Below are positions 18,588 to 27,179 of a stretch of DNA of 40,159 nt, piece by piece. The notes below the pieces were generated by a model. That model saw only the letters and a program-made list of their open reading frames with translations. It did not search any database and had not been told where the DNA came from. Within the stretch, counting starts at the first letter, position 1, and each line of letters begins with the position of its first letter. A program made the translations under genes and the position numbers. Source of the DNA: Bacteroidota bacterium. Lineage in GTDB: Bacteria > Bacteroidota > Ignavibacteria > Kryptoniales > JAKASW01. The stretch spans positions 1 through 40,159 of the forward strand of contig JAJZNW010000098.1 of assembly GCA_021811615.1 (NCBI GenBank). Direction: 5' to 3'.

Positions 18588-19548
18588 ATGGCCTCTCGAT
18601 CTCCAATACCGGCGATTGTTTTTCTCCGAGCTTCAAGTCGACCTTCTTGACGTAAACATTGTAGTCGACCACTATGGAGGATGCGACGTAGATGGAAGAG
18701 TAAGTTCCGGTGACAACGCCGACCAACATGGCGAACGCGAATCCTCTCGTCACTTCTCCGCCGAAGATCAGGAGGACGAGAAGCACCGCGAAAGCGGTCC
18801 CGGAGGTAATGATCGTCCGGCTCAGCGTGTCATTTATGCTCCGGTTCATCACCCTTATGAGATTCTCGCCCTTGTATATTTTCAGGTTCTCCCGAATCCT
18901 GTCGAAGATGACGACAGTATCGTTCATCGAATACCCGACGAGCGTCAGGAAGGCAGCCACCATAGTCTGGTCGATCTGAAGATTGAGCCATGGGACAAAC
19001 CAGCCGAAGATGGCCACCGCGCCGAGGGTGATCAGCACATCATGGAACAGCGCAATAACCGCCCCGACGGCGTAGATGAATTGGAACCTCAACGAGACAT
19101 AAATCAGGATAGCGATTAAGCTGTAGAATATCGCGATGACGGCATCGCGTCTCAGCTCCTGTCCTATTTCAGGGCCGATCCTGTCATCCTGCATCAAGGT
19201 TATGCGGGTGTTCGGAAAGCTCCTTTTGAGCTCTCCAATTATCTCCTGGCTGGTGCTGGCTTTCGACTGCGACGCTTTCACACGGATCAGGAGCTGGTTT
19301 GCAGAACCGAAAGTTTTTATCTGCGAGTCGCCCTGACCGATCTTATTCATCGCCGATCTCACCTCTCCGATGCCCAATGCGGGAGTGAATTGTAGGGTTA
19401 GCTCCTCTCCACCGACGAAGCCGATGCCGTAATTAAGGCCCCGGATCGCCATCGTAATCAAGCCTATGAGAATAAGGCTCGAAGATACCATGTACCATAT
19501 GTGGCGCTTGCCGATGAAATCGATATTAGTCCTCGGAAAGAAACGCAT
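18562..19548 (-). CDS. secF: Protein translocase subunit SecF
   Basis: 328 aa inner-membrane protein that, with SecD, uses the proton gradient to pull secreted proteins through SecYEG. It has six membrane segments around a periplasmic P4 region. Seen: the N-terminal FIGKRHIWYMVSSSLILIG, the GLNYGIGFVGGEELTLQF entry to the periplasmic domain, RRDAVIAIFYSLIAILIYVSLRF, the conserved helix VGYSMNDTVVIFDRIRENL and the last helices TSGTAFAVLLVLLIFGG. The ATG has GGAGAATTA directly upstream. The C-terminal tail is short and charged. The gene overlaps the STAS antagonist and follows secD after a 74-nt AT-rich spacer. Confidence 0.97.
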   Translation of the reverse strand: MRFFPRTNIDFIGKRHIWYMVSSSLILIGLITMAIRGLNYGIGFVGGEELTLQFTPALGIGEVRSAMNKIGQGDSQIKTFGSANQLLIRVKASQSKASTSQEIIGELKRSFPNTRITLMQDDRIGPEIGQELRRDAVIAIFYSLIAILIYVSLRFQFIYAVGAVIALFHDVLITLGAVAIFGWFVPWLNLQIDQTMVAAFLTLVGYSMNDTVVIFDRIRENLKIYKGENLIRVMNRSINDTLSRTIITSGTAFAVLLVLLIFGGEVTRGFAFAMLVGVVTGTYSSIYVASSIVVDYNVYVKKVDLKLGEKQSPVLEIERPYEVAAKRA

Positions 19549-19622
19549 TAATTCTCCAATCTTAAATCTTAAATTCTAAATCCTGAATCGAGAATTCAAA
19601 AATCACAATTCAGAGCCATGAC
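19549..19622. repeat. AT-rich low-complexity spacer between secD and secF
   Basis: Tandem-like words AATCTTAAATCTTAAATTCTAA and then AATCCTGAATCGAGAATTC fill the gap; GAATTC-type inverted pieces are visible. The class differs from the TCCA repeats. It ends in the secF ribosome site on the minus strand. Confidence 0.5.
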
Positions 19623-21536
19623 TTAACCGAAATTGATGGTCGTCGCGCCGCGCTCGATCATGATGTCGAAGATAACGCGCGTGATCACGATGGCACTGAA
19701 CAGCGACGCCACGATACCGATCATCAGCGTGAGCGCAAATCCCTGGACCGGACCCGTTCCGAACTGGTACAGGATCGCCCCGGTAAAGAGCGATATTATG
19801 TTTGCGTCGAAGATAGCCGTGAATGCTTTCGAGTAACCCTGGTCGATGGAGGCCCTGAGCGTCTTCCCGGTTGCCATTTCCTCACGAATACGCTCGTAAA
19901 TCAGCACGTTGGCATCGACCGCCACGGCAATTGTCAATATCATACCTGCTATACCCGGCATGGTCAGCGTTCCGTGGAAAGCCGCCAGTACTCCGAGTAT
20001 GAAGAAAATGTTTATCATAAGCGCGAAATCGGCAAGCACACCGCCGGTCCGGTAATAGAATCCCATGAATAGGATTATCAGCGTTATTCCTATGATGCCT
20101 GATGTGATTCCGTTCCGGATAGAGTCGGCACCAAGCGAAGGACCGACGTTTCTCTCTTCGACTATGTCCACGGGCGCGGGGAGTGCACCAGCGCGCAAGA
20201 CGATCGCAAGAAGATTCGCTTCGTCCATATTTGCCATACCTGAAATCTGCGAGCTTCCTCCGCTGATCTTCGTACGAACTACCGGCGCGGAGTAAACTGC
20301 GTTATCAAGTTCGATCGCCACTCGCTTGCCGATATTTGCGCCGGTGATCTGCGCCCACTCCCTGGACCCTTCTGAATTCATCGTCATATTGACTACCGGC
20401 GAATTTGAAGTCGGATCTATCTGCGCCTGCGCGTTGGTAACGACGCTACCGGTCAGAAGAGGAGTCTTGTTAACCACATAAAGACCGTAGTATTGCTCCC
20501 CCTGTGCGGTTACCTGCGGCCTGGCGCTGAAGAGGAATTGGAAGTTGGAAGGTATTACCCTTTTGACGTCCGGACGTTCGATTATTCTCTCGAATTGATC
20601 TTTGTCGGTCCCGGCGACGTAGGCATCCCCTGTCTGCGAGTTCACTCTGACGAGCGCAAAGAACGGATGCTTCTTGGCAAATTCCGCGGCTGTCATCGTC
20701 GAGTCGGAGGACGCCGTCGTGTCGTTCGATGCGAGGGAATCCGGCTTGCCCGCCATGACGTTGTCGATGGCCTGAAAAACCTTCACTACCACATCTTCGG
20801 GCTGTAACAGCTTGAACTCAAGGAGCGCTGTCCCCTGCAAAAGCTCTCTGACCTCCGCTTCATTACTGACACCCGGCAATTCAACGATGAACCGCGTACT
20901 TCCCTGCTTCTGGATCGAGGGCTCAGACACACCGTATTGGTCGACACGATTCCTGACGATCTCCATGGCGCGATCGACTGCAGTCTTCGTCTGCTCGGTC
21001 AGATATGACATTACCTGGCTGTTGTCGTCCCGGATATCGCCGTAATATCGGCTGAGGCGAATATTCCTGCTCGCACACGCCTGCTCCAATGCCGTCAATG
21101 CATCGGCGTTGGTACTTTTCACCTCGGAGGAGACCTGCTTCATTATGTCGTCAAATGTCTGGTCTTTGTTCTTGGCCATATCTTCGAGCATTTTCACGAC
21201 GTTCACCTGAAGCACGATGTGCATTCCACCCTGGAGATCCAGACCGAGCTTTATCCGTTTCAGCTTCACGCTGTTTATCTCTTTCGCGTTAGCGTCGTAG
21301 TAGCGAAGGCTGTCCGCCGAGAAAACCTGCTGAAGACTGTCGAAGTATTCTTGCCTCAGCGAGTCCGGTATCGACGTAAGCGGATGAGCCTTTAGATACG
21401 CGTTAAGTTTCGGCGTGCCGGATAGCTGCTCAAGTTTTTTGTCGTAAGCCCCGCTCTGGTAAGTCGGGTATAGGTAATAGAGCGTAAGAGCTATTGCAGC
21501 GATGATGAGGATGATCCTAAAGCGATTCTTTCGCAA
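19623..21536 (-). CDS. secD: Protein translocase subunit SecD
   Basis: 637 aa inner-membrane component of the SecDF accessory motor. One N-terminal helix (FRIILIIAAIALTLYYLYP) is followed by the hallmark LGLDLQGGMHIVLQV (about 96-110), the periplasmic P1 head with DRAMEIVRNRVDQYGVSEPSIQKQG and ELPGV, and the second hallmark region VAIELDNAVYSAPVVRTKISGG. The C-terminal membrane domain has the conserved IAVAVDANVLIYERIREE helix that carries the proton-relay Asp. The start is TTG with GGAGG six bases upstream. The P1 domain has an inserted Ser/Thr/Asp-rich loop (SLASNDTTASSDSTM, about 270-285). It lies upstream of secF and the STAS gene in one transcript. Confidence 0.97.
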   Translation of the reverse strand: MRKNRFRIILIIAAIALTLYYLYPTYQSGAYDKKLEQLSGTPKLNAYLKAHPLTSIPDSLRQEYFDSLQQVFSADSLRYYDANAKEINSVKLKRIKLGLDLQGGMHIVLQVNVVKMLEDMAKNKDQTFDDIMKQVSSEVKSTNADALTALEQACASRNIRLSRYYGDIRDDNSQVMSYLTEQTKTAVDRAMEIVRNRVDQYGVSEPSIQKQGSTRFIVELPGVSNEAEVRELLQGTALLEFKLLQPEDVVVKVFQAIDNVMAGKPDSLASNDTTASSDSTMTAAEFAKKHPFFALVRVNSQTGDAYVAGTDKDQFERIIERPDVKRVIPSNFQFLFSARPQVTAQGEQYYGLYVVNKTPLLTGSVVTNAQAQIDPTSNSPVVNMTMNSEGSREWAQITGANIGKRVAIELDNAVYSAPVVRTKISGGSSQISGMANMDEANLLAIVLRAGALPAPVDIVEERNVGPSLGADSIRNGITSGIIGITLIILFMGFYYRTGGVLADFALMINIFFILGVLAAFHGTLTMPGIAGMILTIAVAVDANVLIYERIREEMATGKTLRASIDQGYSKAFTAIFDANIISLFTGAILYQFGTGPVQGFALTLMIGIVASLFSAIVITRVIFDIMIERGATTINFG

Positions 21537-21844
21537 AAAATTCCTCCGGAGTTTGAAATTTTAAATCCCGAACAAATCCCCGCTTCGCGGGGGAATGCCA
21601 AGTGATACTCTCCCGCTCGAGAAAGGCGGGTCCCGAACGAAAGGGGATAGACTCCGCCCGGGTGAGGTAAAATATCGGCAAAATCGCATTCAATATATCA
21701 ACGAGTGGAGTCAAAATCAATTTACGATTAGCTTGAGAGCACACAGTCCCTCCTGACGGCGGTTCAAATCCCTTCCTAAAACATCGTTATTTAACGGCAC
21801 CGCGACTTATTGTTGGATTCACCTTTCAATTTAGAGAAATGATG
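21537..21844. other. secD leader with two hairpins, no gene
   Basis: 308 bases upstream of secD. CCCCGC/GCGGGG with a TTC loop (21578-21592) and CCCGC/GCGGG (21612-21630) could both fold in the secD leader RNA. A 75-residue minus-strand frame overlapping secD (21517-21744) is composed of these hairpin words and has no family signal. No yajC is present, although it often precedes secD. Overall the region looks like a leader with REP-like content. Confidence 0.5.
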
Positions 21845-22348
21845 TCAGGACGAAGCTGGTGATCTGAGAATGTTCTCCGCCTCAACAACCTCCCCGCATG
21901 GAACCATCAGTTTCAGTTCTTTAGTATTGAACTGCTGGCCGGCATCGTAGGGCTCATACTCAACTAATCGCTTCCCCCTTATTGTGTGAAGATGGAAAAG
22001 CGCGGGATGCAGTCCCACCTCTTCAAGTCGCGCTTTTGCAAGCTCAGCCTCAGCGACATCACGCGTACCGAGGACCTTGACCATCCCTTCAAAAATCTCG
22101 TACTCACTATGGTGGTTACAGAGGAACAGCTCGATATCAGAACCCGGCTCCCGCGTCGTGTGCCCGCATTCATCGCAACAAGGGACACCGCAGACTATGC
22201 AGACCCCGGTCGCTTCATTGAACGGGTGTTCACCGCAAAGCACTTCTTCGGCAAATATCGCCCCGCAATGCGGGCAGAAGTCGTCGTCTTCATTAATATC
22301 CCGCCCGCAATTCGAGCAGACGTAATCATCTTGTTTGTCGTCCGGCAT
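21845..22348 (-). CDS. Zinc-ribbon / B-box-like protein with DUF2007-like C-terminus
   Basis: 167 aa cytoplasmic protein in three parts. Residues 10-30 form a zinc ribbon (VCSNCGRDINEDDDFCPHCG). Residues 36-80 look like a B-box-type finger with mixed Cys/His ligands: CGEH, CIVCGVPCCDEC and CNHH. The last 75 residues (VKVLGTRDVAEAELAKARLEEVGLHPALF) match the DUF2007-type putative signal-transducing domain, a small ferredoxin-like fold. Twelve or more metal-ligand candidates in 80 residues is dense for a bacterial protein. It lies 55 nt after the SPFH gene and probably shares its transcript, so it may act on or with that membrane scaffold. Function unknown. Confidence 0.75.
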   Translation of the reverse strand: MPDDKQDDYVCSNCGRDINEDDDFCPHCGAIFAEEVLCGEHPFNEATGVCIVCGVPCCDECGHTTREPGSDIELFLCNHHSEYEIFEGMVKVLGTRDVAEAELAKARLEEVGLHPALFHLHTIRGKRLVEYEPYDAGQQFNTKELKLMVPCGEVVEAENILRSPASS

Positions 22349-22403
22349 GCCGGTACTCCCATCTCTAATTCACGCGCATGAAGAAGACCGTAGCTGTGAC
22401 AGG

Positions 22404-23303
22404 CTATTGGCCCGCCGACCTGGCGGATCCGGGCTTTAACGGGACAATTCCGGCCATATCGCCGATGACATTGACCAGCTCCTGGTTGGCGGGAACCACG
22501 ATCTTCGTGTTTTGCTGGAGCGATGCCTGCACCGTCTCCAGGCGCTTCAGCATCTGGGCATTTCCGACAAAGTACTTGTTTGCCGATTCGTTCACAAGCC
22601 TGATCGCTTCCGCCTCGCCTTCGGCCTGGAGAATCTGTGATTGTTTCACCCCTTCGGCACGCTTGATCGCGGCACGCTTCTCTCCGTCGGCGGTCGTCTC
22701 AGCCGCCGTCGCGAAATCGACAGCGGCAATCTTCTCGTTCTCGGCCTTCACGATCTTGTTCATTGTCTCCTGGACATCTTTCGGCGGATCGATCTCCTTC
22801 AGTTCTGCCCTGACTATTTCTATTCCCCAGCTTCCCGTTTCCCTCACGAGAATCTCTATGAGTTCCTTGTTGATTCTTCCGCGTTCGCTGTTTGCAGACT
22901 TGAGAGTCAGCGTTCCAAGTATGTTCCTGAGAGTGGTTCTTGTGAGGTTCACAATTTGCGTCTCGATGCTGTTCACATTGTACTGGCTTTTCTTGACACT
23001 CTCCTCGTCGGATTTGATCTTGAAATAGATTTGTGCATCGACCGTGGCGTTCAGATTGTCGTTGGTAATTATCTCCTGAGGTTCTGCCCCGACCATAGTT
23101 TCAGTGATATTGATCCTGATCATTCTGTCGATTACCGGTATGATCCAGTGAAAACCGGGCTGCGCAAAATTCTTGTATTTGCCGAGGCGTTCCACGAGCC
23201 CGCGATGAGTAGGACGGACGATTCGGATTCCCCTGAGGAAGATCAGGAAGAGAAGAATGATTCCGAAAACAAAAACTATCGGTATCCCGCTTTGAGCATC
23301 CAT
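22404..23303 (-). CDS. SPFH/band 7 membrane protein, stomatin/QmcA-like
   Basis: 299 aa. Residues 8-25 form one N-terminal membrane segment (VFVFGIILLFLIFLRGI), followed by the SPFH domain: RIVRPTHRGLVERLGKY, PGFHWIIPVIDRM, and a VDAQIYFKI strand. The coiled-coil flotillin/stomatin part is rich in Ala and Glu (AAETTADGEKRAAIKRAEGVKQSQILQAEGEAEA; quoted here only as the region 205-240). Such proteins make large membrane cages or microdomains and often recruit proteases such as FtsH or NfeD-linked peptidases; none is adjacent here. Its message seems to continue into the zinc-ribbon/B-box gene. Divergent from the lipoprotein operon. Confidence 0.92.
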   Translation of the reverse strand: MDAQSGIPIVFVFGIILLFLIFLRGIRIVRPTHRGLVERLGKYKNFAQPGFHWIIPVIDRMIRINITETMVGAEPQEIITNDNLNATVDAQIYFKIKSDEESVKKSQYNVNSIETQIVNLTRTTLRNILGTLTLKSANSERGRINKELIEILVRETGSWGIEIVRAELKEIDPPKDVQETMNKIVKAENEKIAAVDFATAAETTADGEKRAAIKRAEGVKQSQILQAEGEAEAIRLVNESANKYFVGNAQMLKRLETVQASLQQNTKIVVPANQELVNVIGDMAGIVPLKPGSARSAGQ

Positions 23304-23504
23304 GACGTTGAGTCCTTTCGTGTTTTTGAGTACTCCTTTACCTGGGCGGGGGCCTCCCGAATCAGCCCCGCAAAATTGCCGCCTTAACTTGGAACATATT
23401 TAGTAATCCGCGGTACAAATAGCAAGATCAGGGGCTCCGTGGTTCCTACCGCATTCATCGGCAAATTTGACATTTTTATGACACTGCTAAGCGAAGCATG
23501 TTCT

Positions 23505-23512
23505 TAGATTTG
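23505..23512 (+). promoter_or_regulatory. Candidate -7 element of the lipoprotein operon
   Basis: TAGATTTG matches the Bacteroidota -7 pattern TAnnTTTG exactly. It lies 26 nt before the ATG at 23538, with GAGGAGG at 23524-23530 as ribosome site. No good -33 TTG is found at normal spacing, so confidence is limited. Confidence 0.4.
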
Positions 23513-23537
23513 GTAAGCAACATGAGGAGGCATCAGG

Positions 23538-25094
23538 ATGAGCGCTGTCAGCCGGAGTAATCTCTACCGTTGGAGTATCGCGATCCTATTCTTGCTTGCC
23601 AGCGGATGCGCGACGAACCGGGTCGACCGCCGGATTTACAGACCTGCCGCCGCAACTCCGGGCGACCTGCATTCGCATTATCTCAAAGTCCACATGACAA
23701 ACGGAGACGTGTACGTTCTCGATAAATGGTCTCTCGGCAAGCCTGCTGAAGTCAGTGGCGAAGGAAAGCTCTTCGATTATAACCGGCACCTCATGCAAAG
23801 CGGGAAGTTCACAATACCGTTCAAAGACATCGCACTATTCGAAACGAACGATGTCAGCCCACAGCCGCAGATCGCCGTGATGGCATTGATGACGGGCGTC
23901 TCGCTGGCTATGACGATTTATTGTATTGCCAATCCAAAGGCTTGCTTCGGATCTTGTCCTACATTCTATGCATGGGACGGAAAGAGGATGCAGGTACTTG
24001 CAGAGGGATTTTCAGCCAGCATAGCTCCGGCCCTCGAGGAAAGAGACATCGACGCACTCTACAGAGCGAAACCACCCAGCCGGAATCTCGAAGTGTGGAT
24101 TACCAACGAAGCGTTGGAGACACATGTAATTAGATATGCAGCCGTCCTGCTGGCAAGGCGGCCGGACAAAGGGAGAGTTTTCGTTACCCCCTCCGGGAAG
24201 TTTTACCAGGCTAACAGCATCTGCCCACCGGCTTCGGCAATGGGCGATGAAGGAGATTTCTCCCAAAAACTAGCTGCGGTCGACGGCAACGAACGTTTCA
24301 GCAGTGCCGACTCGACAGACCTTGCTTCAAGGGAGGAGATCCTGCTCAAGTTCAAAAATGCGCCGGAAGGAAGACTCGGTCTCGTACTCGGCTACCGGCA
24401 GACGCTCCTGACTACTTTCCTGTTCTACCAGGAACTGGCTTACATGGGAAGTCATACCGGGGATTGGATCGCGGGGCTGAAACAGGACCAAATGGGATTC
24501 GCGAAAGCAATAAAGTCTCAGCTATGGGGAGCGCTTGGCACGATCGAGATACTGGCACAGGACCGTGACGGGCAGTGGATCAAACAGGGAGAAGTTTCCG
24601 AGGTCGGGCCGATTGCGACAAACGTCGAATTGGTTCCGTTGACCGTGTCTTCTTCGAAAGAGACCAGCATCAAGCTGAGACTGACACGGGGACTCTGGAG
24701 ATTGGACTACGCCGCGCTAGTCCGGATAGGAAATGAGATAGAACCGATGAGAGTCTTCCCGTCGAGCGTCGTCAGGGGGGATTCGGTTGTCGATCCGGGA
24801 GCAAAGGATAAGCTTTCCGGCACAGGGGGACCTCTGGTCACACTGCCCGGCGACAAATATTCGGCTCTTTACAGGCTGCCGGACAATTTCCGCAGTTGCG
24901 AGCTGTTCCTGGACACGAAAGGCTATTACCTGGAATGGATGCGGAAGGAATGGGAAAAGGAAGAAGACCCGGAGATGGCTTTGATGATGTTCGGAAGACC
25001 GGCGACTTTCTTCAAGTTACTCGCGCCGGAATTCAAGAAGATCGAACCGAGGATCGAACAAGATTTCTGGAGCAGCAAATATGTCGAACATTGA
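23538..25094 (+). CDS. Large lipoprotein of unknown function (CPxxYxWDG motif)
   Basis: 518 aa. A signal peptide ends in the lipobox LASGC, so Cys24 should be lipidated. I do not recognise a named family. Residues about 45-115 look like a small beta domain (LKVHMTNGDVYVLDKW, FTIPFKDIALFETND). A hydrophobic patch (VMALMTGVSLAMTIYCIA) leads into ACFGSCPTFYAWDGKRM (about 135-155) and then AEGFSASIAPALEERDIDAL. The CPxxYxWDG turn is reminiscent of extracellular beta-sandwich proteins of Bacteroidota. The C-terminal half is predicted mostly beta, ending in a charged helix (WMRKEWEKEEDPEM). First gene of a three-gene plus-strand operon, overlapping the next by 14 nt. A surface or outer-membrane complex with its two neighbours is inferred. 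Confidence 0.8.
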   Translation: MSAVSRSNLYRWSIAILFLLASGCATNRVDRRIYRPAAATPGDLHSHYLKVHMTNGDVYVLDKWSLGKPAEVSGEGKLFDYNRHLMQSGKFTIPFKDIALFETNDVSPQPQIAVMALMTGVSLAMTIYCIANPKACFGSCPTFYAWDGKRMQVLAEGFSASIAPALEERDIDALYRAKPPSRNLEVWITNEALETHVIRYAAVLLARRPDKGRVFVTPSGKFYQANSICPPASAMGDEGDFSQKLAAVDGNERFSSADSTDLASREEILLKFKNAPEGRLGLVLGYRQTLLTTFLFYQELAYMGSHTGDWIAGLKQDQMGFAKAIKSQLWGALGTIEILAQDRDGQWIKQGEVSEVGPIATNVELVPLTVSSSKETSIKLRLTRGLWRLDYAALVRIGNEIEPMRVFPSSVVRGDSVVDPGAKDKLSGTGGPLVTLPGDKYSALYRLPDNFRSCELFLDTKGYYLEWMRKEWEKEEDPEMALMMFGRPATFFKLLAPEFKKIEPRIEQDFWSSKYVEH

Positions 25095-25641
25095 ATCTCG
25101 GGTATTGATGATGCTGATCGCGTCGGCGTTGATGGGATTCGTGGGATGCGCTTCCGTTCAGGCACCGCATGGTTACCTTCCCGACGCTTCAGGTGAACAA
25201 GAAGACGTGTACGGAGGCTGGATCACGTTGGAATATTCGGCCGGGAATTCTGTCGAAACCGCCGACGGCGAATTCATCGCCTTCCGGGACAGCTCAGTGT
25301 ATGTCCTGACGGAATTCAGACTGATACGGATACCGTCAAAAGATGTCAGAAAGGCAAACGTCGAAATCTACTCGAAGAACACCCTCATGTTTGCACTGTG
25401 GACTGTCGCCGGGACCGCATCCACCGCGACGCAAGGATGGTACTCCCTCATATCCGCTCCGTTGTGGCTTCTTACCGGCATACCTTCCACCGTTTCGGAG
25501 TCGATGGATGGGCGTCTCGAACGGGAGAATCCATCGACATCATGGTGGTTGTCGGCTTCGAAATTTTCCCGCTTTCCCCAGGGAATCCCCAAAGGAATCG
25601 ACCCGGACAACCTTGTATTAAAGAAACACCGTTATGAATAG
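25081..25641 (+). CDS. Lipoprotein of unknown function
   Basis: 186 aa with a signal peptide ending GFVGC, so Cys23 should be lipidated. No known domain is recognised. After the lipobox come a Gly/Trp-rich strand segment (VYGGWITLEYSAG), repeated short strands (GEFIAFRDSSVYVL, RLIRIPSKDVRKANVEIY) that resemble the start of the larger upstream lipoprotein (MTNGDVYVL...IPFKDIALFE), and a hydrophobic stretch at about 101-130 (LMFALWTVAGTASTATQGW, APLWLLTGIP). The strand-IPxKDI-strand similarity between the two lipoproteins suggests a shared small domain. GGAG lies eight bases before the ATG within the upstream gene; the 3' end overlaps the next gene by 8 nt. Confidence 0.8.
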   Translation: MSNIESRVLMMLIASALMGFVGCASVQAPHGYLPDASGEQEDVYGGWITLEYSAGNSVETADGEFIAFRDSSVYVLTEFRLIRIPSKDVRKANVEIYSKNTLMFALWTVAGTASTATQGWYSLISAPLWLLTGIPSTVSESMDGRLERENPSTSWWLSASKFSRFPQGIPKGIDPDNLVLKKHRYE

Positions 25642-26452
25642 ACCATTCACCGTCCTGCTTTTTGTCGCCGTGGCTTTCACAGGATTGCGGGCACAAGACA
25701 GACTGGTCCCGATAATTCCTCTCGTCGGCGACACACTCGATAGAGATGAAAGCCATTACCTCCGCCTGTTCGGCGATGTTGCCGATTTCCGGTGGGCTGT
25801 ATTCCTGGTTAACAAAGACACCATGGTGACGGCAAAGATTTTCGTCCAACGTGGGGGAGGCCAGGGAGAATTCATGACAGTACCCATGGGTTCTCTCGCG
25901 TCGTTACGTAATGAACTGGCGGGCAGGCACAAGTCCGCCGGAAAGCCCGACAAGCCGTGGAAAAATTCCGTTTTTGCAGCTTTGAGCTTCGCAAGGTCGC
26001 CGGTCATCGACGAACCAGATATCAAGGGACGAAGCATATCCGCAAGGTTGGACTTAGGATACAACATAGGGACATGGGGAGCTCTGAGCCTCACTTTAGA
26101 CAGCTACGACCCAACTGGAAATTCCGCTCTTAGCTTCGTGGTCACGATATTTTCTCCCCGGAGATATTACGGTTTGATTCCGTATTTGTACTATAATCCG
26201 CGACCATTCCATACGGCTATGGAGACGACGAAGTTTTTCAGACAGTCCATGGGATGTGGAATTATGAAGCCGCTGGAAAAAAGTCAAACCATTTTCCGCG
26301 GCGGGGTTGCTGTCTTATTCACGTCCCGCACCGGCACCCGCTGGATTAACGATCTCCAGACCGGTTATCCAATTACATGGGAGGAAACGAGGACGAGCAA
26401 GGTCTTTCTGATCGCTGAGATCTCAGCGGAATTCTATCTGAACGTTTTTTAA
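25634..26452 (+). CDS. Probable outer-membrane beta-strand protein, unknown
   Basis: 272 aa with a signal peptide (MNRPFTVLLFVAVAFTGLRAQ). The second half has the alternating pattern of a small outer-membrane barrel: SISARLDLGYNIGTWGALSLTL, ALSFVVTIFSPRRYYGLIPYLYYN, IFRGGVAVLFTSR and the last strand AEISAEFYLNVF ending in Phe, the usual Bam signal. The N-terminal 100 residues contain a globular part (RLFGDVADFRWAVFLVNKDTMV). It starts within the last codons of the preceding lipoprotein gene (8-nt overlap). Together the operon codes for two lipoproteins and one probable barrel, an arrangement typical of envelope machines. No family recognised. Confidence 0.7.
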   Translation: MNRPFTVLLFVAVAFTGLRAQDRLVPIIPLVGDTLDRDESHYLRLFGDVADFRWAVFLVNKDTMVTAKIFVQRGGGQGEFMTVPMGSLASLRNELAGRHKSAGKPDKPWKNSVFAALSFARSPVIDEPDIKGRSISARLDLGYNIGTWGALSLTLDSYDPTGNSALSFVVTIFSPRRYYGLIPYLYYNPRPFHTAMETTKFFRQSMGCGIMKPLEKSQTIFRGGVAVLFTSRTGTRWINDLQTGYPITWEETRTSKVFLIAEISAEFYLNVF

Positions 26453-26638
26453 ATGCGCAGGACATCGATTTCAAATCCCGGAACGCGCGGACGTTCCATG
26501 ACCGGCTTCCTTATTGAAATGTCGGCCGAGATATGGTGTCGAGCACGCGAATCAGCACGGAGAATTCCACATTCACTTTCACGAGTCTGCCCGAATGATT
26601 CTTCGAAAGTGGAAATCGTGCGGGACCGTCACTGAAGA

Positions 26639-27091
26639 TCATTCCGCGGAGCCGTCTATCTGCTTCAGGTGATGTTCCAAATGTTTTACATATTCAGCGA
26701 TCAGGTCTTCCAGCCTAACGGGATCTCCGCCTCCGATGCGGCAGACAACATCGAGTTTCTCAGGCGGAATGCTGTCGATTATGTGCGCCAGGTGAAGGTT
26801 GTAAGCACACCACAGGTCGACAAGTAGCGTCCAGCTTTCGTCGGCGTAATCCTGGGTTTCCACCCATTCGGATTGAGCGTACTCGGGAAAATCTAGATTG
26901 TCATCAAGCTGAGCGCGGACAAACCGCTGGTGGTTATTCCCCGCGGAATCGATCAGGTGGCCCAATATTTCTTTCCTGCTCCACTTTCCATCAGAAAGAG
27001 GCTTGCTGACATCATGATCCTTCATCGCGAGGAGCCTGTCGTGCTCGCGCTCCTCGATGCTCAGAATGATTTCGCTGAAATCGAGCGACAT
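26639..27091 (-). CDS. DinB/YfiT-like metal-dependent hydrolase-fold protein
   Basis: 150 aa four-helix-bundle protein of the DinB superfamily. Family features: KWSRKEILGHLIDSAGNNHQRF near residues 38-60, with metal-binding His candidates in GHLID and NNHQRF, and a C-terminal HLEHHLKQI supplying the third. Members are often bacillithiol or glutathione-type S-transferases, or unknown. The ATG at 27091 has GGGAGGAAAT immediately upstream; the longer reading with 29 more residues lacks a ribosome site. It follows the ACT-domain gene by 88 nt on the same strand. Confidence 0.87.
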   Translation of the reverse strand: MSLDFSEIILSIEEREHDRLLAMKDHDVSKPLSDGKWSRKEILGHLIDSAGNNHQRFVRAQLDDNLDFPEYAQSEWVETQDYADESWTLLVDLWCAYNLHLAHIIDSIPPEKLDVVCRIGGGDPVRLEDLIAEYVKHLEHHLKQIDGSAE

Positions 27092-27179
27092 ATTTCCTCC
27101 CGGGTTACTGATTAGTCTCAATAAACATGGCAGTTTCGCATTCCTTGCCGAGAATCCGGTCTGCGCTGCTCTCACCAAA

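Noticed and set aside
21517..21744. 75-codon frame overlapping the secD start, considered as a leader peptide or YajC
   Set aside because: Overlaps secD out of frame, consists of hairpin repeat text and lacks the membrane segment of YajC.
26453..26635. 60-codon frame directly after the third gene of the lipoprotein operon
   Set aside because: Arg/Ser-rich shadow-like composition, no ribosome site beyond adjacency and no family; kept out for lack of support.
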